57,200 bases of DNA from Micromonospora sp. KC723. GTDB lineage: Bacteria > Actinomycetota > Actinomycetes > Mycobacteriales > Micromonosporaceae. A model generated the notes under the pieces. It saw only the letters and a list, made by a program, of their open reading frames with translations. It made no database searches and had not been told where the DNA came from. This document shows positions 26,229-33,881 of this stretch, one piece after another. Numbering within the stretch: the stretch's first letter is position 1; every line of letters starts with the position of its first letter. The stretch covers positions 1 through 57,200 of the forward strand of contig NZ_SMKD01000022.1 in assembly GCF_004348595.1 (NCBI RefSeq). Reading direction: 5' to 3'. The position numbers were made by a program, and so were the translations under genes.

Positions 26229-26613
26229 GCCGATCGGCGTGATCCGCGCCGTCCCGGCGCTCCACCAGGCCCCGGACGGCGGTGGCGGACAGCGTGACCT
26301 TGGGTAGGAAACCCACCGCGGGACTGGCCGCGATCAGCTCCGCGTAGTCCTCCTCGTCGTGGGTGGAGATGAGGATCAGGCGAGCCGGCTGCCGGTCACC
26401 CTTCTCCTGCAGTCGTCGGGCCAGTTCGAAGCCGCTCTCGCCGCCCAGATCGATGTCGAGCAGCACCACATCGGGCCGGAGCTCCTCGACGCGCCGCAGC
26501 GCCTCGACGCCGTTCGACGCCACGCCCACGACCGTGACGCCCTCGCGGTCCAGCAGCACGCGGGCGGCGTCGAGGAACCACGGGCTGTCGTCGACAATCA
26601 TGCAGCGCAGCAT
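26206..26613 (-). CDS. Single-domain response regulator (receiver only)
   Basis: This 135-residue protein consists of a receiver domain with MIVDDSPWFL, phospho-Asp in VVLLDIDLGGESG, Ser/Thr in LILISTH and Lys in VGFLPKVTL. No output domain follows. Stand-alone receivers usually act in phosphorelays or by protein contact. It could take phosphate from the CHASE3 kinase and buffer the LuxR-type regulator. The start could be ATG 26613 or 26601. The convergent overlap with the previous gene means the two transcripts are partly complementary. Confidence 0.85.
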   Translation of the reverse strand: MLRCMIVDDSPWFLDAARVLLDREGVTVVGVASNGVEALRRVEELRPDVVLLDIDLGGESGFELARRLQEKGDRQPARLILISTHDEEDYAELIAASPAVGFLPKVTLSATAVRGLVERRDGADHADRLSGPRGT

Positions 26614-26693
26614 GGACCAAGGGTTCCAGCGCGCAAGCGGCCCTGGCATTCCGGCTAGCTGGACAAGGTACGGGTGACCGCGGTGGTCGTCCC

Positions 26694-26721
26694 GGTTGCA
26701 GCCAGCCCCCAGCGGGGACGG
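26694..26721. promoter_or_regulatory. Copy of a repeated intergenic motif
   Basis: The complement of this stretch matches 24001-24028 at 23 of 28 positions. It lies 81 bases upstream of the single-domain receiver and about 140 bases upstream of the phosphoesterase-transferase fusion, in the spacer between these divergent genes. Confidence 0.4.
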
Positions 26722-26863
26722 GTGCTGGCGGTGAGGCCCGCCGACGCCGGAGGGCCCACGCTTGTCGACGTGGCCGCGCGGCCGGGCGTCAGCAACGGCG
26801 ACGGCACCGAGCACACGCACCAACCGCCGGACGTCGGCGACGACCTGACGGATGGGAGGGCAC

Positions 26864-29851
26864 ATGATCGAGACGGGAGTGGTGTCTCCCCTCGACGGCG
26901 CGGCACCGGCCGGCGGGACGCTGCCCGCCGTCACGGTGCCGGACCGGTTGACCGTACGACTGTCCGCCGACGCCACCGCCCTGGTCTGCGGCGATCTGCA
27001 TCTGGGGCAGGCCCGGTCGGCCGCCTCCGCCCGGTCCGAGCACGATCTGGCGGCGCGGCTCGCCCGGTGGTCGGGCCCCGGCGTCGTGGTCCTCAACGGG
27101 GACACGTTCGAGTTGTGGGGCGAGCCCGGCGGCACGGTCGAGGGCGCCCTCGACGCCCATCCCGCGTTGACCGCGGCACTGCGGGAGTTCAGCCGGGGGC
27201 CGGGCCGGGAACTGGTCGTGGTGGTGGGCAACCACGACTCCGCGATCGCCTGGGACGGGGTGTCAGCGGCGGTCGTGGCCGATCGGCTGGGCGGCCGGTG
27301 CGCGCTCTCGGTGGACCTGCGGTTCGACACGCCGGCCGGTCCACGGGTGGTGCGCTGCGAACACGGGCACGGGTTCGACCCGGCGAACGCCCTCCGCGAT
27401 CCGCGTAATCCCCTGGACTCGCCGCTGGGTCAGCACATCGTGCAGGAGGTGTTGCCACACGTCCGGGGTACCCCGATGGTTGCCGACGCCGGGGCACTCA
27501 CCGACCCGGGCGCGATCGGGCGGTTTCTCGCCTCGCGGCTGGTGTACCGGCAGTTGGGCCCGCGCGTCTGGTGGTTGCTGCTGCCGGCGGTGCTGGCGCT
27601 GGCCCTGCGCGCGCCGTTCATGGTGCGGCTGCTGGCGCGCTCGGCCGCGTTCGCCCGTGTCGAGCGGTGGCTGTTGATCTCCGGGATCACCCTGGTCGCC
27701 GACGTGGTCCTGCTGGCGGTCCTGGCGGTGCTGGTGGCCCGTGTCCTGTACGCGTCGTTGGCCGGCAGCCGGCTCGCCGCGCGGGGAACGCGGCTCAACG
27801 GGCCACCGAAGGCCGCCGCCGCCGCGCTGTGCGAAGCGGGCCTGGCGGGATTCGTCACCGGTCACACGCATCGACCCGAGCTCGCCGCGCTGGCGGGGGG
27901 CTTCTACGCCAACAGTGGTTGTGCGACCAGGGTGGTGGAGGCGCGACGCGCCCGCTGGTTCCTGCCGCCGGTGTTCCTGCCGGTGCTGCGCCGCAGCTGG
28001 GTAGAGGTCGACGTGGAGCAGCAGGTACGGGCGCGGCTGGTGGTGGGCGAGTCGCCCGCCGGCGGGGCGACGCTGCTGGAGCGGCTCGTCGCCCGGCGTC
28101 ACCGGTCGGTACCCGACACGCCCGCCGTGGTGGCCGCCGTGCCGGGCCAGGTGGGATGGCCGGTGCAGCAGGACGCGCTGGCCCGCCGGGCCCGGTACGA
28201 ACGGGTGCGGCGCACGGCCGCCCTCGTGGTCGGCGCGATGGCGGTGCTCAACCTGGTGTCGGCGGTGACGCCGCCGCTGCGGGGCCGGTTGGCCGCGCTG
28301 CTGGAATGGCTGCCGGTCGAGGGGCCACAGGCGGCGGCCGCCGGCGTGGTCTTCGTCAGTGTCGCCCTGCTGCTGGTCGCCTGGGGTTTGCGGCGGGGCC
28401 GCAGCCTGGCGTGCGGGGTGGCTTTCGGTCTGCTCGCCGTGTCGGCCGTGCTGCACCTCGTCAAGGGGCTCGACGTCGGGGAGGCCCTGCTCGCCGTCGG
28501 GGTGGCCGGCTGGCTGGTCCGGCACCGGGCGGCGTTCCCGACGCACCCCGACCGGGGGCAGGTACGGGCGGCCGTCACGGTCCTGCTGGCCGGTGGCGTG
28601 CTCGTCGTCGCCGTCTCCGTGGGGTTGACGGCGGCCACGGGCGCGCACCTGCCCACGAGGCACACGGCTGGTGTGGTCGCGGCACGGATGATCGGCACCA
28701 CGGCGACGCCCCTGCCGTCCACGAGCCGGCTGGTGGAGCCGGCGCTGACCGCGGTCGGGTGCAGCCTGCTGCTGGCGGTCGGGTGGCTGCTGCTGCGGCC
28801 GAGACGGCACCGCCGGCCGAGTGCGGCCGAGCACCGCGCCGACCTGGCCAGGGCGCGGGCCCTCGTCCGGCGCTACGGCGGGGACACGCTGGGGTACTTC
28901 GCCCTGCGGTCGGACAAGAGCTGGTTCTTCACCGGTGACTGCGTGGTGGCCTACCACGTGCGCGACGGGGTGTGCCTGGTGTCTCCGGACCCGATCGGAC
29001 CGCCCGAGCAGTGGACGGACGCGTGGGCGCAGTTCCTGGCGTTCGCCGACCGGCACGGCTGGCCGGTCACGGTGGTCGGCGCGGCCGAGGGATGGCTGCC
29101 GGTCTACCAGGCGGCGGCGTTGCGGCCGGTGTACCTGGGCGACGAGGCGATCGTCGACTGCGGCAGCTTCAGCCTCGACGGGCGCCCGATGAAGGGGCTG
29201 CGCAGCGCCTACCGACGGGTGCAACGGGCCGGGTACACCACCCGGTTCTACGATCCGGCGACGCTGCCGCCGGCCCTGGCCGACGAACTGCGCCGGATGT
29301 CGACGCAGAGTCGGCACGGTGAGGCGGAACGCGGCTTCTCGATGACCCTGTCGCGGCTGTTCGACCCCGGCGACACCGGGCTGCTGCTGACCGTGGCGTA
29401 CGGCCCGGACGGCCGCGTCGACGCGTTCTGCCAGTGGACACCGGCGGCGGACATCGCCGGGTGGTCGCTCGACGTGATGCGCCGGCGGACCGGTGTCGCG
29501 CTGCCCAACGGGCTCACGGACTTCATCATCATCGAGACCATCCACCACCTGCGGGCGCGGGGGCAGTGGGGTCTCGGGTTGAACTTCGCGGTGATGCGCT
29601 CGGTCCTGGCGGGCGAGCGTGGCCAGGGCCGGCTGACCGACCTACAGCGGTGGTTGGTGCAGCGCTTCGGGGGCACGACCCAGATGGAGTCGCTGTGGCG
29701 GTTCAACGACAAGTACCAACCGATGTGGCGGCCCCGGTACGTGCTGCTGTCCGGGTCGGGCAACGCCGCCGCGCAGGGCCTGGCCATCGCCGGCGCCGAG
29801 GGGGTCTCCGAGCTTCCGGTGATCGGCCGGCTGGTGGGTCACCACGCTTGA
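26864..29851 (+). CDS. Fusion: metallophosphoesterase + membrane domain + MprF-like DUF2156 aminoacyl transferase
   Basis: This 995-residue protein joins two enzymes. Residues 35-350 form a calcineurin-like phosphoesterase with all metal motifs: GDLHLG (43-48), NGDTFELWG (78-86), GNHD (122-125) and GHTHRPE near 330. Membrane helices interrupt it around 235-300, and more span about 450-640. Residues 660-970 form a DUF2156/LPG-synthase C-terminal GNAT fold (RYGGDTLGYFALRSDKSWFF; DPIGPPEQW; GLNFAVMRS; WRFNDKYQPMW) like MprF and LysX, which transfer an amino acid from aminoacyl-tRNA to phosphatidylglycerol. The phosphoesterase could act on a lipid head group. ATG 26864 follows GGGAGGG. The fusion looks uninterrupted. 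Confidence 0.85.
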   Translation: MIETGVVSPLDGAAPAGGTLPAVTVPDRLTVRLSADATALVCGDLHLGQARSAASARSEHDLAARLARWSGPGVVVLNGDTFELWGEPGGTVEGALDAHPALTAALREFSRGPGRELVVVVGNHDSAIAWDGVSAAVVADRLGGRCALSVDLRFDTPAGPRVVRCEHGHGFDPANALRDPRNPLDSPLGQHIVQEVLPHVRGTPMVADAGALTDPGAIGRFLASRLVYRQLGPRVWWLLLPAVLALALRAPFMVRLLARSAAFARVERWLLISGITLVADVVLLAVLAVLVARVLYASLAGSRLAARGTRLNGPPKAAAAALCEAGLAGFVTGHTHRPELAALAGGFYANSGCATRVVEARRARWFLPPVFLPVLRRSWVEVDVEQQVRARLVVGESPAGGATLLERLVARRHRSVPDTPAVVAAVPGQVGWPVQQDALARRARYERVRRTAALVVGAMAVLNLVSAVTPPLRGRLAALLEWLPVEGPQAAAAGVVFVSVALLLVAWGLRRGRSLACGVAFGLLAVSAVLHLVKGLDVGEALLAVGVAGWLVRHRAAFPTHPDRGQVRAAVTVLLAGGVLVVAVSVGLTAATGAHLPTRHTAGVVAARMIGTTATPLPSTSRLVEPALTAVGCSLLLAVGWLLLRPRRHRRPSAAEHRADLARARALVRRYGGDTLGYFALRSDKSWFFTGDCVVAYHVRDGVCLVSPDPIGPPEQWTDAWAQFLAFADRHGWPVTVVGAAEGWLPVYQAAALRPVYLGDEAIVDCGSFSLDGRPMKGLRSAYRRVQRAGYTTRFYDPATLPPALADELRRMSTQSRHGEAERGFSMTLSRLFDPGDTGLLLTVAYGPDGRVDAFCQWTPAADIAGWSLDVMRRRTGVALPNGLTDFIIIETIHHLRARGQWGLGLNFAVMRSVLAGERGQGRLTDLQRWLVQRFGGTTQMESLWRFNDKYQPMWRPRYVLLSGSGNAAAQGLAIAGAEGVSELPVIGRLVGHHA

Positions 29852-29921
29852 CCGCCGCCAGGTCGCGGACGTCGTCGAGTGGCAGGAGTTCCGGGCGGAG
29901 CAGGCGGCGGTCGGTCGGTCC

Positions 29922-29952
29922 GGCGTACCGGTGCCGGGAGCATCGGTACGCC
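29922..29952. terminator. Intrinsic terminator
   Basis: A 13-bp stem with one G:T pair (29922-29934 with 29940-29952) and a 5-base loop lies between the fusion gene and the convergent sortase gene. Confidence 0.65.
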
Positions 29953-30004
29953 GTCCGGGGACCCACCGCCGCCCGCACCGCCCGGATTCGCGCGGATCGG
30001 CGCC

Positions 30005-30796
30005 TCAGGCGGCACGTTTGGTGGCCAGGGTCGCGAACACCACGATGTTGTCCTTGTACGACTTCGCCTTCTTGTCGTATTCACCGCCGCAGGTGATCAA
30101 CCGCAGCTGCGGTGTGCCGTTGTGGCTGTAGATCAGGTTGGCGGGGACGTTCTTCTTCGGGTAGCGGGCCACGCCGTCGACGATGAAGCGGGCCGTCGTG
30201 CCGTCCTTGCGGAGCACCTCGATGGTGTCGCCCGGCTTCAGGGCGCCGAGGCGGAAGAAGACCGCCGGCCCGGTGGTACGGGAGTCGAGGTGACCCACCA
30301 GCACGGCGGTGCCGGGTTCGCCCGGGCTCGGTCCCAGCTTGTACCACCCGGCCAGCTTGGCCGGCGGGACCGCGATGTGCTTGTTCTGGTCCAGGCCGAG
30401 CGGGGTCGTCGTCGCGTCGACGCCGATTCTCGGGATCCGGACGCGGGTGGGTTGTGACCGTGGCATGCCGGCAGCCTTCGGTGAGGGAGACGGGCTCACC
30501 CCGACGGGCCCGCCGTCGCGGCGCTGCCAGGCACCCGGCGCCTCGCTGGCGTTGTCCGTGGCCGTACCGGCGGTCGGCGGCGCACCGGCTGTGGCCGGCG
30601 TCGGTGACCCCAGGAACGGCGGTGCGGCGGCGGCGTCGGGCTGCGGCGGCCGGACCGGATCAGGAGCCTTGGCCGCGAGCCCGATCAGTCCCGCCCCGGT
30701 CAGCATGAAGAGGACGACCAGGACGAGGCCAGCGGCACGCCATGGGGAACCATGGCGGCCGCTGGCGCTCCTGGCCGCCTTAGGCGACAGTGCCAT
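30005..30796 (-). CDS. Class F sortase
   Basis: This 263-residue membrane-anchored cysteine transpeptidase has an N-terminal helix at about 20-43, a Pro/Ala-rich spacer to about 115, and a sortase beta-barrel at 118-263. The catalytic residues are visible: His in VLVGHLDS, Cys in LRLITCGGEY and Arg in the final segment or nearby (YPKKN...). The short form with LITCGG suits actinobacterial class F sortases. Its first codons overlap the end of the upstream repeat-protein gene by 17 bases, so the two are translated together and that protein is a possible substrate. Confidence 0.88.
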   Translation of the reverse strand: MALSPKAARSASGRHGSPWRAAGLVLVVLFMLTGAGLIGLAAKAPDPVRPPQPDAAAAPPFLGSPTPATAGAPPTAGTATDNASEAPGAWQRRDGGPVGVSPSPSPKAAGMPRSQPTRVRIPRIGVDATTTPLGLDQNKHIAVPPAKLAGWYKLGPSPGEPGTAVLVGHLDSRTTGPAVFFRLGALKPGDTIEVLRKDGTTARFIVDGVARYPKKNVPANLIYSHNGTPQLRLITCGGEYDKKAKSYKDNIVVFATLATKRAA

Positions 30797-31625
30797 CGGC
30801 GGACCGCCGACGCAGCAGACCGAAGCCGCCGAGCGCGGCCACGCCCATCATGCCCGCGCCGGCCGCCACCAGCGAACCGGTGTTGGAGTCGGCGAGGGGA
30901 CCCTCACCGGCCGCGACGCTGCCGTTCGCCGGGAGCACCCAGGCGCCGTTCGGGCCCGCGTACGCGCCGCCGAGGGCGGGGATGCCGGCGATGGGCTGAC
31001 GCAGCGGCGTCCCGGCCCCGCTGGCCCGGGAGGCTTCGACCGTCTCGAGGATGTCGCTGAGCAGGTCCACCTCCACGTCCACGTCGATGTCGAGGTCGCG
31101 GATGCAGACCACGAGGGCCTGGGCGTTGACGTTCGTCGCCGCGGCTGCCCCGGTCTGGATGAAGCTGTTGACGCCGCCCGTGATGGTGTTGTTGCTGATG
31201 GTCTGGGCGACGCCGGCCTCGGCGTTCTGGTCGTTGGTGGCGCAGACGACGCCGTTGCCGTCCTTGTCGCGCACCTTGAACGTCCTGGGCTTGTTGTTGT
31301 TGCCGTCCTTGCCGTCCTTGCCGTCCTTGCCGTCCTTGTTGTCCTTGCCGTCCTTGCCGTCCTTGCCGTCTTTGTTGTCCTGGCCGTCCTTGTTGTCTCG
31401 GTTGTCCTTCTCGGTCTTCTCGTTCCGGTTGTTCTGGTCGTTCCGGTTGCGCTCGTCGTTCTTGTCGTTCGAGTCCCTCTTCCACTCCCGCTCGTGGTTC
31501 GAGTTGTTGGGCTCCTTGGTCGGTCCGTCGTCCGCGGCGAGCGCGGCGGCGGGTGCCGCGAGCAGCAGGGCGGCGCTGCCCAGCACCACACCGCCGGCGA
31601 GCTTGGTCAGAAAACTCTTCGACAT
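30780..31625 (-). CDS. Secreted KDG-repeat surface protein
   Basis: This 281-residue exported protein starts at ATG 31625 behind AGAAGGAG. It has a signal peptide (LAGGVVLGSAALLLAAPAA), a highly charged Asn/Asp/Lys segment with KDG and KDN repeats at about 35-110, and a globular region with two cysteines (VVCATND; VVCIRD). An Ala/Gly-rich stretch and a C-terminal hydrophobic helix plus LRRR tail give the layout of a cell-wall-sorted protein. A canonical LPXTG is missing. LADSNTG just before the helix is the nearest candidate signal. It overlaps the class F sortase gene downstream. Confidence 0.75.
   Translation of the reverse strand: MSKSFLTKLAGGVVLGSAALLLAAPAAALAADDGPTKEPNNSNHEREWKRDSNDKNDERNRNDQNNRNEKTEKDNRDNKDGQDNKDGKDGKDGKDNKDGKDGKDGKDGNNNKPRTFKVRDKDGNGVVCATNDQNAEAGVAQTISNNTITGGVNSFIQTGAAAATNVNAQALVVCIRDLDIDVDVEVDLLSDILETVEASRASGAGTPLRQPIAGIPALGGAYAGPNGAWVLPANGSVAAGEGPLADSNTGSLVAAGAGMMGVAALGGFGLLRRRSADGTVA
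31300..31397 (-). repeat. 9-bp coding repeat (KDG/KDN tract)
   Basis: The block TTGCCGTCC is repeated about nine times with TTGTTGTCC variants, encoding the low-complexity KDG/KDN tract of the surface protein. Such tracts can change length by slippage between strains. Confidence 0.8.
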
Positions 31626-31671
31626 GTTCCTCACTCCTTCTCTCGTCGGCTCAGGAGGGCGAGCCATGAGG

Positions 31672-31754
31672 AACGTTATGCCAGTTACTGCCGGATCAGA
31701 ACGTTTTCCGGGTTTCTAACGTTAAGAAGTCCTCACATGCTATACGTGAACGTT
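31672..31754. promoter_or_regulatory. Cluster of four AACGTT palindromes
   Basis: AACGTT occurs at 31672, 31700, 31718 and 31749, in an unusually AT-rich patch 50-130 bases upstream of the surface-protein start. Spacings are 28, 18 and 31 bases. The cluster marks the promoter of the surface protein/sortase operon and may bind a dedicated regulator. Confidence 0.45.
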
Positions 31755-32018
31755 TGCCGCGATCTAGGGGGAAAGTCCGGTTCGTGGTGAGGTGGGGCTG
31801 GTCGTGCCCTCTCGGTGCCGCACGCGTACGGCACCCGCATCAGTGATCACCCGGATCACCCGTGGACGCCACCGGGCCGACCACTGTCATCGCAGCGCTC
31901 ACGGTGCCCGTCGCGCGGTGACGCCGCAGTGACGCCGTCTCCGCAGACTCGCTGCTGGGGCCAGCGGTGTTCGTTCAGCCCACGCCCCGTCTCGCGCAGG
32001 CCGTCGAAAGGGGACTCC
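31755..32018. other. Divergent intergenic region
   Basis: This stretch holds a short hairpin, GGTGCCG and CGGCACC with a seven-base loop, at about 31820-31842. It also holds the ribosome site GAAAGGGG of the following operon. I find nothing else. Confidence 0.4.
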
Positions 32019-32165
32019 ATGATCAGGGCCTTGGTCCGGATGCCCGCCCGCCCGGGCTGCGGACCCGTCGTGGAGTCCCGGTGGCGGGCGGTGTCCGGCC
32101 TGACCGGCGGGGAGGTCGACGCGCTGCGGAGGAACCTGCGACCGGTCTTCGGGAGTGCGACGTGA
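32019..32165 (+). CDS. 48-residue partial ABM-like ORF
   Basis: ATG 32019 follows GAAAGGGG. The reading RALVRMPARPGCGPVVESRWRAV resembles the first strand and helix of an antibiotic-biosynthesis-monooxygenase (ABM) domain. It then runs out without the rest. Its stop overlaps the GTG of the full ABM gene, so the two are translationally coupled. I take it as a worn-down first copy of a duplicated ABM domain, possibly still translated. Confidence 0.5.
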   Translation: MIRALVRMPARPGCGPVVESRWRAVSGLTGGEVDALRRNLRPVFGSAT

Positions 32166-32482
32166 CGCCGGTGCGCACCGTACTGGCGATGCGTACCCGG
32201 GAGGGCTGCGAGCAGCGGTTCGAGGCCGAGTGGCTGGCGGTTGCGGAGAAGATCCGTACGCTCGACGGCTGCCTGCGCCAGGAGCTGGTCCGCGACGCCG
32301 ACGACCCGCGCAGCTACCTGATCATGAGTGACTGGGTCGACCGGGAACGGCTCGACGCCTTCGGCCGCAGCGAGCATCGCGACCACCTGCTGCGCGTCAT
32401 CCGTGACCTCCGCGAGTCCGCGCAGCGGCACACCTACCAGATCGTGCACAGCGTGTGCGGCGAGCCGGACGAGCCAGGATGA
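32162..32482 (+). CDS. ABM-domain monooxygenase
   Basis: This 106-residue protein has the dimeric ferredoxin-like fold of ABM enzymes: VLAMRTREGCEQRFEAEWLAV, LRQELVRDADDPRSYLIMSDW and FGRSEHRDHLLRVI. Small ABM proteins oxidise anthrone-type aromatic polyketides without cofactor, or serve in spore-pigment clusters. It sits in a four-ORF operon with a tandem TcmI-like cyclase, which supports an aromatic polyketide substrate, but no ketosynthase is present in the window. GTG 32162 overlaps the previous stop, and its own stop overlaps the next ATG. Confidence 0.75.
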   Translation: MTPVRTVLAMRTREGCEQRFEAEWLAVAEKIRTLDGCLRQELVRDADDPRSYLIMSDWVDRERLDAFGRSEHRDHLLRVIRDLRESAQRHTYQIVHSVCGEPDEPG

Positions 32483-32607
32483 CCGAGCCCGTCGAGTCCG
32501 CGCCCGAGTTCCACACCGACGAGTGCGCCGCCGACCCGTACCCCGCCTTCGCGCAGCCGCCACCGTTTCGCGGCCTACTGGAGCTGCCAGTCCGGTTCGG
32601 TGCCTGA
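32479..32607 (+). CDS. Small coupled ORF (42 residues), unknown
   Basis: ATG 32479 overlaps the ABM stop codon (ATGA). The peptide is acidic at the start and Pro-rich in the middle, with DPYPAF recalling the N-terminus of cytochromes P450. There is no room for a P450 before the next gene, so it is either a tiny protein or the stump of a deleted gene. It is plausible because of the tight coupling, not because of similarity. Confidence 0.4.
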   Translation: MTEPVESAPEFHTDECAADPYPAFAQPPPFRGLLELPVRFGA

Positions 32608-32658
32608 GCGCCGTCGCCCCGACGCATCCCGTCCATCCAATCCCACCAAGGAGCAATC

Positions 32659-33321
32659 ATGGTCTTCCGCAACGTGATCGTCTGCCACATGGTTCCCGGC
32701 AGCGAGAAGATCGTCGGCGACGTCTTCGGGCACTTCGACAACACCACCCGACCGCAGGACCTCGGTGTCATCGGGCGGATGCTGCTGTCGCACCACGACC
32801 TCTACCTGCACATCATCGAGCGCAAGCAGGACCCCAAGGTGTCGGGCCAGAACCGTGGACTGCCCGCCTTCCAGAAGATCGCCGAGGCGATCGGACCGTA
32901 CGTGACGCCGTACCCGAGGTACTGGAAGAGCGCGTCGGACTCGGTGGCGAAGGAGTTCTACCACTGGGTGCCGGACGGGCCGAAGCCCGCGAACACGACG
33001 CTGCTCGTCATCGTGGGCCGGATCAAGCCGGGGGCCGAGCCCGACGTGGCGCGCATCTTCGCGGAGTCCGACGCCGGGTCGTTGCCGGCCGAGCTGGGCG
33101 TCGCCGAGCGCTGGCTGTACTCGATCGACGACGTGTACGTGCACCTGCTGGAGCAGGACGAGTCCGTGGCCGAGACCGCCCGACAGGAGCGCGGCAAACC
33201 CGCCTTCGCCAAGGTCATGCAGGAGCTCAGCCCGTACATCGGCCCGTACCGCCCGGACGCCTGGCGCGGTCCCCAGGACTCGCTGGCGAACGTGTTCTAC
33301 CGGTGGCGGGCGCAGGACTGA
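32659..33321 (+). CDS. Tandem-domain TcmI-type polyketide cyclase
   Basis: This 220-residue protein contains two copies of the TcmI fold. Domain 1 (1-105) reads VCHMVPGSEKIVGDVFGHFD, HDLYLHIIERKQD, PYVTPYPRYW and KEFYHW. Domain 2 (112-218) reads IVGRIKPGAEPDVARIFAESD, VYVHLLEQDES, PYIGPYRPDAW and NVFYRW. TcmI-family proteins cyclise aromatic polyketides and are normally single-domain dimers. The fusion would make an internal dimer. It starts behind AAGGAG and is the last gene of the ABM mini-operon. The absence of KS, CLF and ACP genes here means it either serves a distant PKS or is a relic. Confidence 0.85.
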   Translation: MVFRNVIVCHMVPGSEKIVGDVFGHFDNTTRPQDLGVIGRMLLSHHDLYLHIIERKQDPKVSGQNRGLPAFQKIAEAIGPYVTPYPRYWKSASDSVAKEFYHWVPDGPKPANTTLLVIVGRIKPGAEPDVARIFAESDAGSLPAELGVAERWLYSIDDVYVHLLEQDESVAETARQERGKPAFAKVMQELSPYIGPYRPDAWRGPQDSLANVFYRWRAQD

Positions 33322-33329
33322 CGAGGAAA

Positions 33330-33367
33330 CCGGCCAGGGCCGGTCGGGTGCGACCGACCCTGGCCGG
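33330..33367. terminator. Bidirectional intrinsic terminator
   Basis: A 17-bp stem with one mismatch (33330-33346 with 33351-33367) separates the cyclase gene from the convergent decarboxylase gene. Confidence 0.75.
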
Positions 33368-33394
33368 CTCGTGCGGGCGGATGCCGGCCCGACC

Positions 33395-33856
33395 TCAGGC
33401 GGCCGGGTGCCGGCGCCGGCTGCGCCACAACCGGCTGGCCGGACCGAGGGCCCGGGGCCAGTCCTCGCCGCGCCGGGTCAGGGACCGCTCGGTGACCTCG
33501 AACCCACCCACCAGGCCGGTCAGCTCGTCCAGCACGTCCTGCTCCCGGAACGGCTTGCAGGAGAAGATGTTGACGAACATCTCGCGGAGCTCGGGGTAGG
33601 TGTGGATCGCGGCGTGCGACTCCGCGAGGATCACCACCGCCGACTTCCCGGCCTGGTGCGGCGGGCCCTCCTCGGTGGCGACCAACGGTCCGGCGATCAC
33701 CGTCATGCCGATGCGGGCGACCAGGTCACGCATGAACGTGTGTAACGCGTCGTCGTCGTGCAGCGCGCGGGTGTCGGCGACCCCGGACAACCGTAGGGTC
33801 AGCTCGTCACCGTAGTGGTCCTCGGGCGTGTGGCCGGTGACGGGGCGGCGGGTCAT
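33395..33856 (-). CDS. SpeD-like pyruvoyl-dependent decarboxylase
   Basis: This 153-residue protein belongs to the S-adenosylmethionine decarboxylase (SpeD) family. The self-processing site is intact: Glu-Ser in ILAESHAAIHTYPE, where Ser becomes the pyruvoyl group, with the processing His in AIH and the proton-donor Cys in NIFSCKPF. It carries about 25 extra residues at each end compared with the short bacterial enzymes. It is co-directional with, and 25 bases downstream of, a GT1 glycosyltransferase, with no spermidine synthase nearby. Some SpeD homologues are known to have turned into arginine or ornithine decarboxylases, so the substrate here is open. ATG 33856 follows GAGGAGA. Confidence 0.8.
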   Translation of the reverse strand: MTRRPVTGHTPEDHYGDELTLRLSGVADTRALHDDDALHTFMRDLVARIGMTVIAGPLVATEEGPPHQAGKSAVVILAESHAAIHTYPELREMFVNIFSCKPFREQDVLDELTGLVGGFEVTERSLTRRGEDWPRALGPASRLWRSRRRHPAA

Positions 33857-33881
33857 CGAATCTCCTCGGGGTGGTCCGGTC

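Noticed and set aside
31300..31397. Regular 9-bp repeats as a CRISPR array
   Set aside because: There are no spacers. The repeats are contiguous, in frame, and encode the KDG tract of a surface protein.
32479..32607. Cytochrome P450 gene
   Set aside because: Only DPYPAF recalls a P450 N-terminus. The frame ends after 42 residues and the cyclase gene follows at once.
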